This document shows positions 15,887-24,368 of a DNA stretch of 64,000 nt, piece after piece (within the stretch, counting starts at the first letter, position 1; every line of letters begins with the position of its first letter). The notes below the pieces were generated by a model that was not told where the DNA came from, made no database searches, and saw nothing but the letters and a program-made list of their open reading frames with translations. The position numbers were made by a program, and so were the translations under genes. This DNA comes from Phenylobacterium montanum. Lineage in GTDB: Bacteria > Pseudomonadota > Alphaproteobacteria > Caulobacterales > Caulobacteraceae. The stretch is taken from assembly GCF_018135625.1 (NCBI RefSeq), contig NZ_CP073078.1, positions 4,496,501-4,560,500 of the forward strand. Reading direction: 5' to 3'.

Positions 15887-16189
15887 TCAGTTCTCGAAGG
15901 TGAGGCCCGCGTCGCGGCCGAATTGCCAGACCAGCCGCGCAGGGCGGCTGGGGCCCAGCTGGGCCACCTCCAGCACCATCCGGTTCGGTAGTTCGCCGGC
16001 GCCGCTGATGGATATGCGAGCCCCGGTCTCGGAAATGTTGGTCACCTCGCAGTCGTAGCTGACCGCGCGCTGCTCGTCGGCGATCCGGCCGGACCAATTG
16101 GCCGCCCGGCGCTCCTGCAGGCGGCGCTCGCTGCGGGCGCGGACGGCGGCAAGTTCATCGGGCGCAAAGGCGAGAGGCTGGCTGGACAT
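15887..16189 (-). CDS. PilZ-domain protein
   Basis: A 100-residue single-domain protein. The c-di-GMP-binding pattern of PilZ domains is present: an Arg-rich segment (ERRLQERRAANWSG) before YDCEVTNISETGARISI, which supplies the (D/N)xSxxG motif. PilZ proteins act as cytoplasmic receptors for cyclic di-GMP and alter motility, polysaccharide synthesis or other outputs. The gene stands alone and converges with the secreted-protein gene, so no target can be named. ATG 16189 is used because upstream in-frame residues lack a ribosome site. Confidence 0.85.
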   Translation of the reverse strand: MSSQPLAFAPDELAAVRARSERRLQERRAANWSGRIADEQRAVSYDCEVTNISETGARISISGAGELPNRMVLEVAQLGPSRPARLVWQFGRDAGLTFEN

Positions 16190-16335
16190 CGGCGTCTCCG
16201 ATGGGCTGGAGCGCAAAGTCCTACACGGTAAATCGGAATTCACCGTTAACGCGAAAGAACGTGGCTATTTCGCTTGCGCCCCCCGTCGCCTATCTCGGTC
16301 CCGGCGGACTTGTGAACGCCGGACGGAGGCGACAG

Positions 16336-17499
16336 GTGCACTGGAAGACACGGCTGATCCACACGGCGGCGGCTGCGCCGGCCGGCTTCCGCTCCCTGAC
16401 CCCGGCGATCGAGCGCGGCTCGACCGTGGTCTTCGCGTCCCAGGCCGACGCGCGGGACGACTGGCGCCAGGACCGCAACGGCTACACCTATGGTCTCTAT
16501 GGGACCCCCACCGTGCTGGAGCTCAGCGCCCGCATCGCCGAACTGGAAGGCGCGCGGCACAGCTTCATCGTCCCTGGTGGTCAGGCGGCCATCGCCCTGA
16601 CCTACCTGGCCTATTGCAAGGCGGGGGGCCACGCCCTCCTGCCCTGGGCGGCCTATGGCCCCAACCAGGACATGGCCCGGGACTTCCTGTCCGGTTTGGG
16701 GATCGAGGTCGAATTATACGACCCAATGATCGGGGCTGGCATAGCCGCGTTGATCCGGCCCAATACGGCCCTGATCTGGACCGAGAGCCCGGGCTCGGTG
16801 ACCATGGAGGTTCAGGACGTGCCGGCGATCGCGGCCGCAGCCCATGCCCGCGGCGTCCCGGTCGCCCTCGACAACACCTATGCGGCCGGGGTGATGTTCG
16901 ACGCCTTCGCCCATGGGGTCGATGTCAGCGTGCAGGCCCTGACCAAATATGTCGGCGGGCACAGCGACCTTCTCCTGGGCAGCGTGTCGGTGCGCGACGA
17001 GGCGACTTACGAGGCGGTAGGCGCCGCGGCCAAGATGCTGGGCATGGCGGTCTCTCCGGACGACGCGGCCCTGGCCCTGCGCGGCCTTCTGACCTTGGGC
17101 GTGCGGCTGGAGCGGCTGGAGGCGAGCGCCAATGCGGTCGCGGGCTGGCTGGCGGGGCGCCAGGAGATCGAGACCGTGCTGCATCCCCCGCGGTCCTCAT
17201 GCCCGGGGCACGAGATCTGGCGGCGGGACTTCACCGGCTCGGCCAGCGTGTTCTCGATCGTATTCGACCGGCGCTTCTCCCCGCGCCAGGTGGAGCGCTT
17301 CGCCGACCGGCTGCGACTGTTCAAGGCCGGCTACAGCTGGGGCGGGGTCACCTCGCTGGTGATGACCTATCCCGACCTGCAACGGCCAGGGCTGGACTAT
17401 GCCGGCCGGATCGTGCGCCTGAACATCGGGCTTGAGGCGCCGGAGGACCTGATCGCCGATCTGGACCAGGCTCTGGAGGCGTTGGGCGAACCCGAGTAA
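16336..17499 (+). CDS. metC: PLP-dependent cystathionine beta-lyase-like enzyme
   Basis: A 387-residue Cys/Met-metabolism PLP enzyme. WKTRLIHTAAAAPAGFRSLT, YTYGLYGTPTVLELSARIAE, the cofactor-stacking region LPWAAYGPNQDMARDFL and the Schiff-base lysine in VQALTKYVGGHSDLLLGS are characteristic of cystathionine beta-lyases (MetC type), as is the C-terminal YSWGGVTSLV. It would cleave cystathionine to homocysteine, pyruvate and ammonia in the cytoplasm. The start is GTG 16336, preceded by GGAGG at 16325-16329. Other C-S lyases of the family (cystathionine gamma-lyase, alliinase-like) are less likely given the SWGG motif. Confidence 0.85.
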   Translation: MHWKTRLIHTAAAAPAGFRSLTPAIERGSTVVFASQADARDDWRQDRNGYTYGLYGTPTVLELSARIAELEGARHSFIVPGGQAAIALTYLAYCKAGGHALLPWAAYGPNQDMARDFLSGLGIEVELYDPMIGAGIAALIRPNTALIWTESPGSVTMEVQDVPAIAAAAHARGVPVALDNTYAAGVMFDAFAHGVDVSVQALTKYVGGHSDLLLGSVSVRDEATYEAVGAAAKMLGMAVSPDDAALALRGLLTLGVRLERLEASANAVAGWLAGRQEIETVLHPPRSSCPGHEIWRRDFTGSASVFSIVFDRRFSPRQVERFADRLRLFKAGYSWGGVTSLVMTYPDLQRPGLDYAGRIVRLNIGLEAPEDLIADLDQALEALGEPE

Positions 17500-17530
17500 A
17501 CTCAATTCTCGTCGCGCTGCGGGGAGCTTC

Positions 17531-18304
17531 CTATTCGAGGCCCGTCCGGTCGACCATGATCCGCGACAGCACGCGCGCGCGCTCCAGATGATCGGGATTG
17601 GTCGGGTCCAGCCGGTCTGTGGTAGCGATCATCAAGAGCCCGCCATCGGGCGTTTTCTCGGCGGTGATTGGTGGTGGAACTACAAGGCCTTCGGCCTTCG
17701 CTGCCGGCAGATACGACATCCAAGGCATGTGGAAGATGGTGTAGGGAACCGGGGCTGCGCCCGGAACCGGGGAGGTCTTGGAATAGGTCATGTCGAAGGC
17801 ATAGGCGTTGGCCCAGTCGCTCGGCCAGTCGGCGATCATCGCCAGCAAGGCGCCCCTGTAGATTGGAAAGGTCACAATCGATGGCTTAGGCAGTGTCATC
17901 ATGAAGCCTGCTTCGAACTGTGCTCGGTTGTCGCCGCGCGAGCCGGCCTTGACACCGAAACCGAACATTTCAGCATGGTCGGTCTCCAGTTCTTGCGGTG
18001 TGTTTGTCGCGTTCACCTGATAGCCGTCTTCCGGTTCGGGATCACCGAAGTCGTCGGTCGCGACGCCGAACTGGACCAACTGGGAAATTCGGGCGCGCGC
18101 CTGCGCCAAGGGCACGCTGCGCATGGCCTCATAGTCGGCGAGGCGCCAATGTCGGAGGATCGGATCCACCTTGCCGAGCGCGTCGAGCGTTCGCAAAAAC
18201 GTGTCCCCGATTACCCGGGGAGGCTGAGGGCGATTTTGCCAACGGCAAAGAATATTGTAGTTGTACCCTATTGACTTTGTGGGTTTCTCAATTTTCGAGA
18301 ACAT
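17531..18304 (-). CDS. Imm52-type immunity protein
   Basis: The 257-residue soluble protein follows the toxin gene on the same strand and overlaps its end by 17 bp. The segments VDPILRHWRLADYEAM, DDFGDPEPEDGYQVNATN and the C-terminal LSRIMVDRTGLE fit Imm52, a family I know as partner of Tox-REase-5 toxins. It has no signal peptide, consistent with neutralising a nuclease in the cytoplasm by direct binding. Base composition is more AT-rich than in backbone genes. The family call comes from memory plus context; the immunity role is well supported by adjacency. Confidence 0.72.
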   Translation of the reverse strand: MFSKIEKPTKSIGYNYNILCRWQNRPQPPRVIGDTFLRTLDALGKVDPILRHWRLADYEAMRSVPLAQARARISQLVQFGVATDDFGDPEPEDGYQVNATNTPQELETDHAEMFGFGVKAGSRGDNRAQFEAGFMMTLPKPSIVTFPIYRGALLAMIADWPSDWANAYAFDMTYSKTSPVPGAAPVPYTIFHMPWMSYLPAAKAEGLVVPPPITAEKTPDGGLLMIATTDRLDPTNPDHLERARVLSRIMVDRTGLE

Positions 18305-19556
18305 AGACGTGAATTCTCTCCCGACCATTGTCTTTCGCCTCGAAAATCTTCTGCGCATACTCGGCAGCTGATGGTTCTTTGAATATCCAATATACGGGTC
18401 TTGGCCCCGCCGCGGCCACCTGTCTGGCAGACTGTTTCAGCCAGTCATCTTCGAAGTCCGGCGTGAAGCCATATTTGAGCGCTGCAGCGGCGATCTTCCC
18501 GTACTGGCCTTTGATTTCAAAGAGAATTCCGGTCTGGCGCTGGCAATCGTCGAACACAACCTGGCCACCATTGTCTGGATTGGGCAGCCAATAGCCGAAG
18601 CCACGCGGTGTCGGCGGCTTCGGGTTTATCAGCGCCTTGACCCGATCTTCAAAGTCGCGGTCGCTTTCCTTTCCCCCCGGCCGGTCCGGCTTTTGGGTTG
18701 GGCAGAGGTTGGGCTCATCCTTCTTAACCAGATCCGGCGATATCGCCGGCAAATCGACGGCCAGCGTGTCGTCGGAGAGTTTTCGGGCGACGACATTTCC
18801 CGCCGGGTCTCGGAACAGGCCCCCGCCACTGAGCTGGGCTGTCAGCTGTTTGCGCCGGCCGTCAGCGCCGTCGTAACTGAGGAACAGCGCGGTGCCGTCG
18901 CTGTACCAGAGATAGTGCAGCCGCTTCAGCTCGAAGACGCTCCCCTCGACCCGCAGGCTCTTGTTGGTCGGAATCAGCAGGACCGAAAAGAAGACGACTG
19001 GCGGCGCGACCCGGCCAACATAGGGCAGGTAGTCGGCGGCGAAGGCGGCGAGGCGCTTAACCGCACTGACGGAAAGCCTCGCCAAAGCCCCGCCGACCCG
19101 GGTCCATTCTCCGCTCGGTCTCCCGTTGCCAGCCAGAATGCGCGGCTCCAGCGGATTGAATCCTCCGCCGGTGCTTAGGAATTTCCGCACGGCCTGGTCG
19201 CCGCGCGCTTCGGTGGTCAGCCTCTGGACCATTTCGGGGTCGGCCCCGGCTTGGATCAGGCCGTCGGCCATGAACAATCGACGGGCGGCTTCGCGCGGTC
19301 GGGCAAGCGGCCCGAGGCCCGTCAAGGCCAGATGGAGCTGGGCGATGTCGTCCTCGCCCGCATGCCGCCTGCGCAGAGCGCACTGAATGTGGCCCAGCGC
19401 GGTCGGTGGCGTTGGCCTGAGGTAGGCGGCGCTGATCAAAGCAGACAAACGCGCCGCGTCGCCGCATGTCATCTGCGTCGTTGGCGATCCCGATGGCGAG
19501 TTCGCCGCCAACAGCGTCCCCGCGCCCAGGACCAGGCCCTCGGGCGCAAAGCGCAT
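18288..19556 (-). CDS. Toxin with C-terminal Tox-REase-5 nuclease domain
   Basis: About 422 residues from ATG 19556 (the frame is open to a TTG at 19640). The last about 110 residues form a restriction-endonuclease-fold toxin domain: RGFGYWLPNPDNGGQVVFDD, then C-QRQTG, with the ExK of the PD-(D/E)xK core in ILFEIKGQYG and later DDWLKQSARQ and PVYWIFKEP. The N-terminal about 300 residues show no PAAR, RHS or MIX motif and no signal peptide. A hydrophobic stretch (VAPPVVFFSVLLIP) lies mid-protein. It would degrade nucleic acid in target cells; delivery, possibly type VI secretion, is inferred. Imm52 follows directly. Confidence 0.72.
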   Translation of the reverse strand: MRFAPEGLVLGAGTLLAANSPSGSPTTQMTCGDAARLSALISAAYLRPTPPTALGHIQCALRRRHAGEDDIAQLHLALTGLGPLARPREAARRLFMADGLIQAGADPEMVQRLTTEARGDQAVRKFLSTGGGFNPLEPRILAGNGRPSGEWTRVGGALARLSVSAVKRLAAFAADYLPYVGRVAPPVVFFSVLLIPTNKSLRVEGSVFELKRLHYLWYSDGTALFLSYDGADGRRKQLTAQLSGGGLFRDPAGNVVARKLSDDTLAVDLPAISPDLVKKDEPNLCPTQKPDRPGGKESDRDFEDRVKALINPKPPTPRGFGYWLPNPDNGGQVVFDDCQRQTGILFEIKGQYGKIAAAALKYGFTPDFEDDWLKQSARQVAAAGPRPVYWIFKEPSAAEYAQKIFEAKDNGRERIHVYVLEN

Positions 19557-19845
19557 GGTTGCGTCTATCGGGGTGGTCGCCTCGCGGGAGCGCCATTGTT
19601 TGCGCAGGTGTTCGACCAGCAACCGGCGTCTCCGTCTCAATGGCCGGATTCGTCGGCCGTCTGCAATTCAGGGTGGAGGCGCAGTACGCCAGAGATTCCT
19701 GTGCTGATCAAGAACAAAAAGTGAACAAACGGCACGCCTCCGAGTTACATCAAGTTCTCCCTCTGATCGGCGTGGCGGGGATAATCAACCTTGACAGAAG
19801 TCCTGAACGACCAGAACATAAATAGAACATTTTGGGGGTGGGGCG

Positions 19846-20790
19846 ATGCGCGCCGGTATCAAGTTCGGCTCAAGGTGGCTTATTGCCACCCGGTTAGCGT
19901 CCGCCGTGGCTGTCCTGCTCCTCTCGCTCTTCGCGCCATCGCTGGCGCAGGCCGAGAAGGTCCCGCTGTCGCCGGACGCCTTCACCGCAGCGCTCGCAGA
20001 GCGGTTTCGGGCGGCGCTGCCGCGGGGCAAGGTCGAGATTGCCGGGGCGCTCACACTGAAGGTCGATGCGGCCGCTGGTCCTGGGACCGCTTACCTCGAC
20101 CGCATCTATCAGGCTTGTCAGCAGGACCAAGGCGCCTGCGATGGTCTCGTCGACGATTTCGTCGCCAAGATGGCTGCCTATCAAAACACGCCGCCGGCGC
20201 CGCTGAGCCGGTCCCAATTGCGCGTGGTCGTGCGGCCTTCAGACTACGTAGAGGCCTACCGGCAGGCGATGGCCGGAAAATTCGAGTTGGTCGCCGCGCC
20301 CCTGGTCGGCGATCTCTGGCTTGTCGGCGCAGCCGACGAACCCACCACCATCGACATGCTCAATTCCAAAATGGCCACGCTGCTGAAGCTCTCGCCAGAC
20401 GAAGCGATCGCGCTGGGTGAAAAGAACATGCGCGATTCCGTCCGCCGTCAGGTCGAGGGCGTCACGCGGCAGCCTGTTGGCGGCTTCGCTGTACTTTCAG
20501 GCGACGCCTATGCTTCGAGCGCACTGGCTTTTCCCGACCTGTTCGCACCGCTCGCGGCGAGAGCGAGCGGTGACCTGCTGGTCGCCGCGCCGGCCGCAGA
20601 CACGCTTGTCCTTCTGGCGGGTGGCGGAGATAGTGGACCTAAGGACCTCGCCAAGGTGGCCAAGGCCGGCGTGGCCTCAGCGGAGCGGCCGATCTCCGCC
20701 GCCGTGTTCCGCTGGAGCGACAAGGGCTGGGTCGAGGTCCTGGTCCCGGCCAGGCGCAGTCGGCGCGAGGCCGCCGCGTCCGGCCAATGA
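19846..20790 (+). CDS. Exported DUF1444-like protein
   Basis: A 314-residue protein with a clear signal peptide (RLASAVAVLLLSLFAPSLAQ, cleavage after AQA). The mature part begins VPLSPDAFTAALAERFRAAL and contains YLDRIYQACQQDQGACDGLV and VVVRPSDYVEAYRQAMAGKF, an arrangement I associate with DUF1444-like proteins. Its function is unknown; a periplasmic location is expected. It is divergent from the toxin gene with a roughly 290-bp gap. Whether it takes part in toxin biology (for instance a periplasmic accessory) is open. Composition is intermediate between the accessory and backbone genes. Confidence 0.68.
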   Translation: MRAGIKFGSRWLIATRLASAVAVLLLSLFAPSLAQAEKVPLSPDAFTAALAERFRAALPRGKVEIAGALTLKVDAAAGPGTAYLDRIYQACQQDQGACDGLVDDFVAKMAAYQNTPPAPLSRSQLRVVVRPSDYVEAYRQAMAGKFELVAAPLVGDLWLVGAADEPTTIDMLNSKMATLLKLSPDEAIALGEKNMRDSVRRQVEGVTRQPVGGFAVLSGDAYASSALAFPDLFAPLAARASGDLLVAAPAADTLVLLAGGGDSGPKDLAKVAKAGVASAERPISAAVFRWSDKGWVEVLVPARRSRREAAASGQ

Positions 20791-20797
20791 CGCGCCC

Positions 20798-21130
20798 TCA
20801 AACGCCCCCGATCCGCGCCTCGTAGCTCTGATACCCGCCCTCGACGGCCGGGATGATGTCGACCACCTGGTAGTAGGGCGCGTTGAAGAAGGGCGTGTCG
20901 CGCAGGGCCTCGACCAGGTCGCTGTAGGCCTCGGCGTCCTCGGTCTCGAACACGGCGATGTCGGTGCAGCGGCCGCTAAAGGCTTCGGCGTCGTAGTAGC
21001 GCATGGAGACGGCCGGATAGCGGGCGAGGATCGGGGCGATCACGCCTTCGGTGAACTCGCGCCGTTCGCGGCGGGTCTTGGCCAGCCAGACGGGCTGGCT
21101 GTTCAGCAGCATGAAGAAGGTCAGTTTCAT
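20798..21130 (-). CDS. Darcynin family protein
   Basis: A 110-residue protein beginning MKLTFFMLLNSQPVWLAKTR and containing RYYDAEAFSGRCTDIAVFE, VEALRDTPFF and a C-terminal DIIPAVEGGYQSYEA. This matches the small darcynin family, a ferredoxin-like alpha/beta barrel fold of unknown function. ATG 21130 follows AGGAGCCCGC-type purine-rich sequence on the minus strand. It is divergently transcribed from the TetR gene with an 84-bp AT-containing spacer, so the TetR protein probably regulates it. Confidence 0.8.
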   Translation of the reverse strand: MKLTFFMLLNSQPVWLAKTRRERREFTEGVIAPILARYPAVSMRYYDAEAFSGRCTDIAVFETEDAEAYSDLVEALRDTPFFNAPYYQVVDIIPAVEGGYQSYEARIGGV

Positions 21131-21168
21131 AGCGGGCTCCTTTGCGCCTTGGACTTGCTGGACTTTCC

Positions 21169-21197
21169 CGCATAATGTGAGCAAATATTCGCATAAT
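21169..21197. promoter_or_regulatory. Candidate TetR operator in the darcynin/tetR divergent spacer
   Basis: CGCATAAT occurs at 21169-21176 and again at 21190-21197, 21 bp apart (two helical turns). Between them GCAAATATTCGC (21181-21192) is an imperfect palindrome, 10 of 12 positions symmetric. The site lies between the two divergent start codons, the usual position for autoregulation by a TetR repressor. No binding evidence exists beyond symmetry and position. Confidence 0.42.
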
Positions 21198-21214
21198 TTG
21201 GACTCGCGTTCCCC

Positions 21215-21847
21215 ATGACCGCCCAGGCCATCCTGACCCCTCGAAAAACGCCGGCTCAGGGCCGCTCGCGGGCGATGGTGGAGACCATCGTCGAGGCGGC
21301 GGCTCGCGTTCTGGAAGAGGCGGGGGCGGCCGGGTTCAACACCAATGCGGTGGCGGCGCGGGCGGGAGTGTCGGTGGGGTCGCTCTACCAGTATTTCCCC
21401 GGCAAGCAGGCCCTGGTGGCCGAGCTCAGCCGGCGCGGGGCCGAGACGCTGCTGGCCGATCTGGCCGCCGCCGTCGAGGCGGCCGAGGCGGCGCCGGAAG
21501 GATCGCTGCGCGAGGATGTCCGGCGGCTGGCGCAGGCGGCGATCGCCTGGCAATGCCGCCGCCCGGCGCTGGAGAGAGCCTTGGACCAGATGGAAGCGGG
21601 GCTGGACCTGCCTACCGACGCCCGGGGGACCGCCAGCCAGATCCAGGCCCTGATCGTGCGCCTGATCGGCCGCCGGCTGCCGGGCCTCGCGCCGGACGCG
21701 CTGAGCGTCGCCGCCGCCGACTCGCTGGCGCTGGCGCGAGCGCTGATCGACCAGGCCGTGGCGCGTGGGGACGCCCACGAACCGGCCTTCGAAGCCCGGC
21801 TGACAGGCGCCCTCTGCGGCTATCTGAGCGTGGTCGCCGCAGTGTGA
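21215..21847 (+). CDS. TetR-family transcriptional regulator
   Basis: A 210-residue TetR repressor. The N-terminal helix-turn-helix reads RSRAMVETIVEAAARVLEEA, then GFNTNAVAARAGVSVGSLYQ YFPGKQALVAEL, the family signature. The C-terminal about 150 residues form the variable ligand and dimer domain, partly TetR_C-like. It lies divergent to the darcynin gene with candidate operators in between and is therefore its likely regulator. The inducer is unknown. Confidence 0.92.
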   Translation: MTAQAILTPRKTPAQGRSRAMVETIVEAAARVLEEAGAAGFNTNAVAARAGVSVGSLYQYFPGKQALVAELSRRGAETLLADLAAAVEAAEAAPEGSLREDVRRLAQAAIAWQCRRPALERALDQMEAGLDLPTDARGTASQIQALIVRLIGRRLPGLAPDALSVAAADSLALARALIDQAVARGDAHEPAFEARLTGALCGYLSVVAAV

Positions 21848-21986
21848 CCGCAATCAACTCGAAACGGGGCCGGGGCTTGCAAAAGATCAATCAAACCGGC
21901 GCATAAAATTGCGGGGGCGGCCGGCTTCCTTTAGGTAGGGCGAAGGTCGCTTCCGTTCAGTCAGTCCAGGGGGAAACGCGCAGCCG

Positions 21987-24254
21987 ATGTCGCCGGGTCT
22001 GGGCATTCGAGGACCGCGCAGCCTGTTGCGGCAGATCCGCGAGGCCATGGCTGGCGGCGGGCCGATCCAGGCGCGGCTGGACATGGCCGTGCGCATCATC
22101 GCCGGCTCGATGGTGGCCGAGGTCTGCTCCCTTTACCTGCGCCGCGGCACGGGCGATTTCGAGCTGTTCGCCACCGAGGGCCTGAGCCCCGAAGCCGTGC
22201 ACGTCACCCGCCTGCAGCCCGGCGAGGGCCTGGTGGGCGAGATCGTGCGCCTGGGCCATCCGCTGGCTCTTTCGGACGCGCCCAGCCACCCGGCCTTCTC
22301 CTACCGGCCGGAAACCGGGGAAGATCCCTATCACGCCTTCCTCGGCGTGCCGCTTTTGCGTGGCGGGCGGACCATTGGCGTCCTGGTGGTGCAGAACCGC
22401 ACCGAGCGGGTCTATTCCGAGGACGAGGTCGAGGATCTGCAGATCATCGCCATGGTGCTGGCCGAGATGGTGGCCGGCGGCGAGCTGGCGACCCAGGGCG
22501 GCTTCAAGGACGTCGAGATCGCGCCGCACCGGCCCGAGCGGCTGAAGGGCGTGCGCTTCGCCGAGGGACTGGCCTTCGGCACCGCAGTGATGCACGAGGC
22601 GCCGGTGGCGCCCGAGCAGCTGCTGTCCGACGACCCGGCGGCGGAGGAGGCGCGGCTGACCACGGCCACCACCGCCCTGCAGGCCCAGATCGACAAGCTG
22701 CTGGAAAGCCCGCACGGCCTGGCCGGCGCCAGTTTCGAGGTCTTGGAAACCTACCGCATGTTCGCCCACGACCGGGGCTGGAACCGCTCGCTGATGGAGG
22801 CGGTGCGGTCGGGCCTGACGGCGGAGGCGGCGGTGGAGCGGGTGCGGTCCGAGCATAGGGCCCGCCTGGGCCAGGCGCGCGACCCTTATCTGCGCGAAAG
22901 ATTGCACGACCTTGAGGACCTGAACGACCGCCTGCTGCGCCACCTGGCCGCCGGGGCCGACGGGGCCCAGGCGCGCGAACTGCCGCCGGACGCCATCCTG
23001 GTGGCCCGCAACCTCGGCCCCGCCGACATTCTCGAATACGACCGCGGCAAGCTGAAGGGCATCCTTCTGGAGGAGGGCTCGGTCGCGAGCCACGCCGGCA
23101 TCGTCGCCCGGGCGCTGGAAATCCCCTGCGTCGGCCGCCTGGAGGGCCTGCGCGACCACGTCAGCCAGGGCGACAAGGTGATCGTCGACGCCGAGAGCGG
23201 GGAGGCGTTCCTCCGGCCCCGGCCGGACGTGGTCAACGCGCTGAACGCGCGACTGACCGTGCGCGCTCAGCGGGCGGCCGAGTTCGCCCGCCTGCGAGAC
23301 ACCCCGGCCTTCACCCGCGACGGGGCCAAGATCAACCTGCTGATGAACGCGGGCTTGGCGGTGGACCTGGACATCCTGAAGGAGACCGGGGCGGAGGGCA
23401 TCGGCCTGTTCCGCACCGAGTTCCAGTTCATGGTCGCCGAGGAGCTGCCGCGCTTCACCGCCCAGGCCAAGCTCTACGAGCAGGTGCTGGACGTGGCCGA
23501 CGGTCAGCCGGTGACCTTCCGCACCCTCGACCTCGGCGGCGACAAGGTGCTGCCCTACATGGAGGCCGAGCGCGAGGACAATCCGGCGCTGGGTTGGCGG
23601 GCGATCCGCATGGGCCTCGACCGGCCGGCCCTGCTGCGCCTGCAGCTCAGGGCCCTGATCGCCGCGGCGCGCGGGCGCGAATTGCGGGTGATGTTCCCGT
23701 TGGTGGCGAGCGTGGACGAGTTCCGGGCGGCCAGGTCCCTGGTGGAGACGGAGGTCGCCTGGGCCGTGCGCCGCGGGCGCCCGGCGCCGGCCAATCTGCG
23801 CGTCGGGGCGATGATCGAGGCCCCGTCCCTGGTGTGGCACTTGGACGCGCTTCTGCCGATGACCGACTTCGTCTCGATCGGCACCAACGATCTGATGCAG
23901 TACATGTTCGCCGCCGACCGTGGCAATCCGCGGGTCGCCGATCGCTACGACCCCCTCTCGCCGCCGGCGCTCCGCGCCCTGTCGGCCATCCAGCAGGCCT
24001 GCGCCGACAGCGGAACCCCGGTTTCCGTGTGCGGCGAGATGGCCGGCCGGCCCTTGGAGGCCTTTGTGTTGATCGCCCTCGGCTATGACGCCCTCTCCAT
24101 GCCCCCGGGCGGCATCGGTCCGGTCAAGCGCATGGTGCTGTCCTGCGATCGCGAGGCGGCCCAGCGCGGCGTCTTGAGCCTGCTCAAAGGAACTGCCGGA
24201 ACCGTGCGCAGCGAGGTCGAGACTCTGGCGCGAAAACTGTCAGTGGCGATCTAG
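21987..24254 (+). CDS. ptsP: Phosphoenolpyruvate-protein phosphotransferase PtsP (EI-Ntr)
   Basis: A 755-residue enzyme I of the nitrogen phosphotransfer system. Residues about 15-150 form a GAF sensor domain. A helical HPr-interaction region follows, then the swivelling phosphohistidine domain (EGSVASHAGIVARALEIPCV). The C-terminal PEP-binding barrel shows GIGLFRTEFQFM, IGTNDLMQYMFAADRGN and the active Cys in VCGEMAGRP. It transfers phosphate from PEP to NPr, linking nitrogen status (GAF binding glutamine in relatives) to metabolism and stress. It is probably an isolated transcription unit, separated from lysC by an accessory block. Confidence 0.96.
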   Translation: MSPGLGIRGPRSLLRQIREAMAGGGPIQARLDMAVRIIAGSMVAEVCSLYLRRGTGDFELFATEGLSPEAVHVTRLQPGEGLVGEIVRLGHPLALSDAPSHPAFSYRPETGEDPYHAFLGVPLLRGGRTIGVLVVQNRTERVYSEDEVEDLQIIAMVLAEMVAGGELATQGGFKDVEIAPHRPERLKGVRFAEGLAFGTAVMHEAPVAPEQLLSDDPAAEEARLTTATTALQAQIDKLLESPHGLAGASFEVLETYRMFAHDRGWNRSLMEAVRSGLTAEAAVERVRSEHRARLGQARDPYLRERLHDLEDLNDRLLRHLAAGADGAQARELPPDAILVARNLGPADILEYDRGKLKGILLEEGSVASHAGIVARALEIPCVGRLEGLRDHVSQGDKVIVDAESGEAFLRPRPDVVNALNARLTVRAQRAAEFARLRDTPAFTRDGAKINLLMNAGLAVDLDILKETGAEGIGLFRTEFQFMVAEELPRFTAQAKLYEQVLDVADGQPVTFRTLDLGGDKVLPYMEAEREDNPALGWRAIRMGLDRPALLRLQLRALIAAARGRELRVMFPLVASVDEFRAARSLVETEVAWAVRRGRPAPANLRVGAMIEAPSLVWHLDALLPMTDFVSIGTNDLMQYMFAADRGNPRVADRYDPLSPPALRALSAIQQACADSGTPVSVCGEMAGRPLEAFVLIALGYDALSMPPGGIGPVKRMVLSCDREAAQRGVLSLLKGTAGTVRSEVETLARKLSVAI

Positions 24255-24368
24255 AAACTTCTGTGACGCTTGAACCGTTTGATTGACCAGAAATTTTATA
24301 GAGGTTACAAATTCTTAGGACTTTGTTGAGTGACCTGGCCGCAAGCTTGGCGCCATAGCGGGACGAGG

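Noticed and set aside
19791-19823. TTGACA with a downstream ATAAAT as a promoter for the DUF1444-like gene
   Set aside because: The spacer is 21 bp, too long for a normal sigma-70 promoter.
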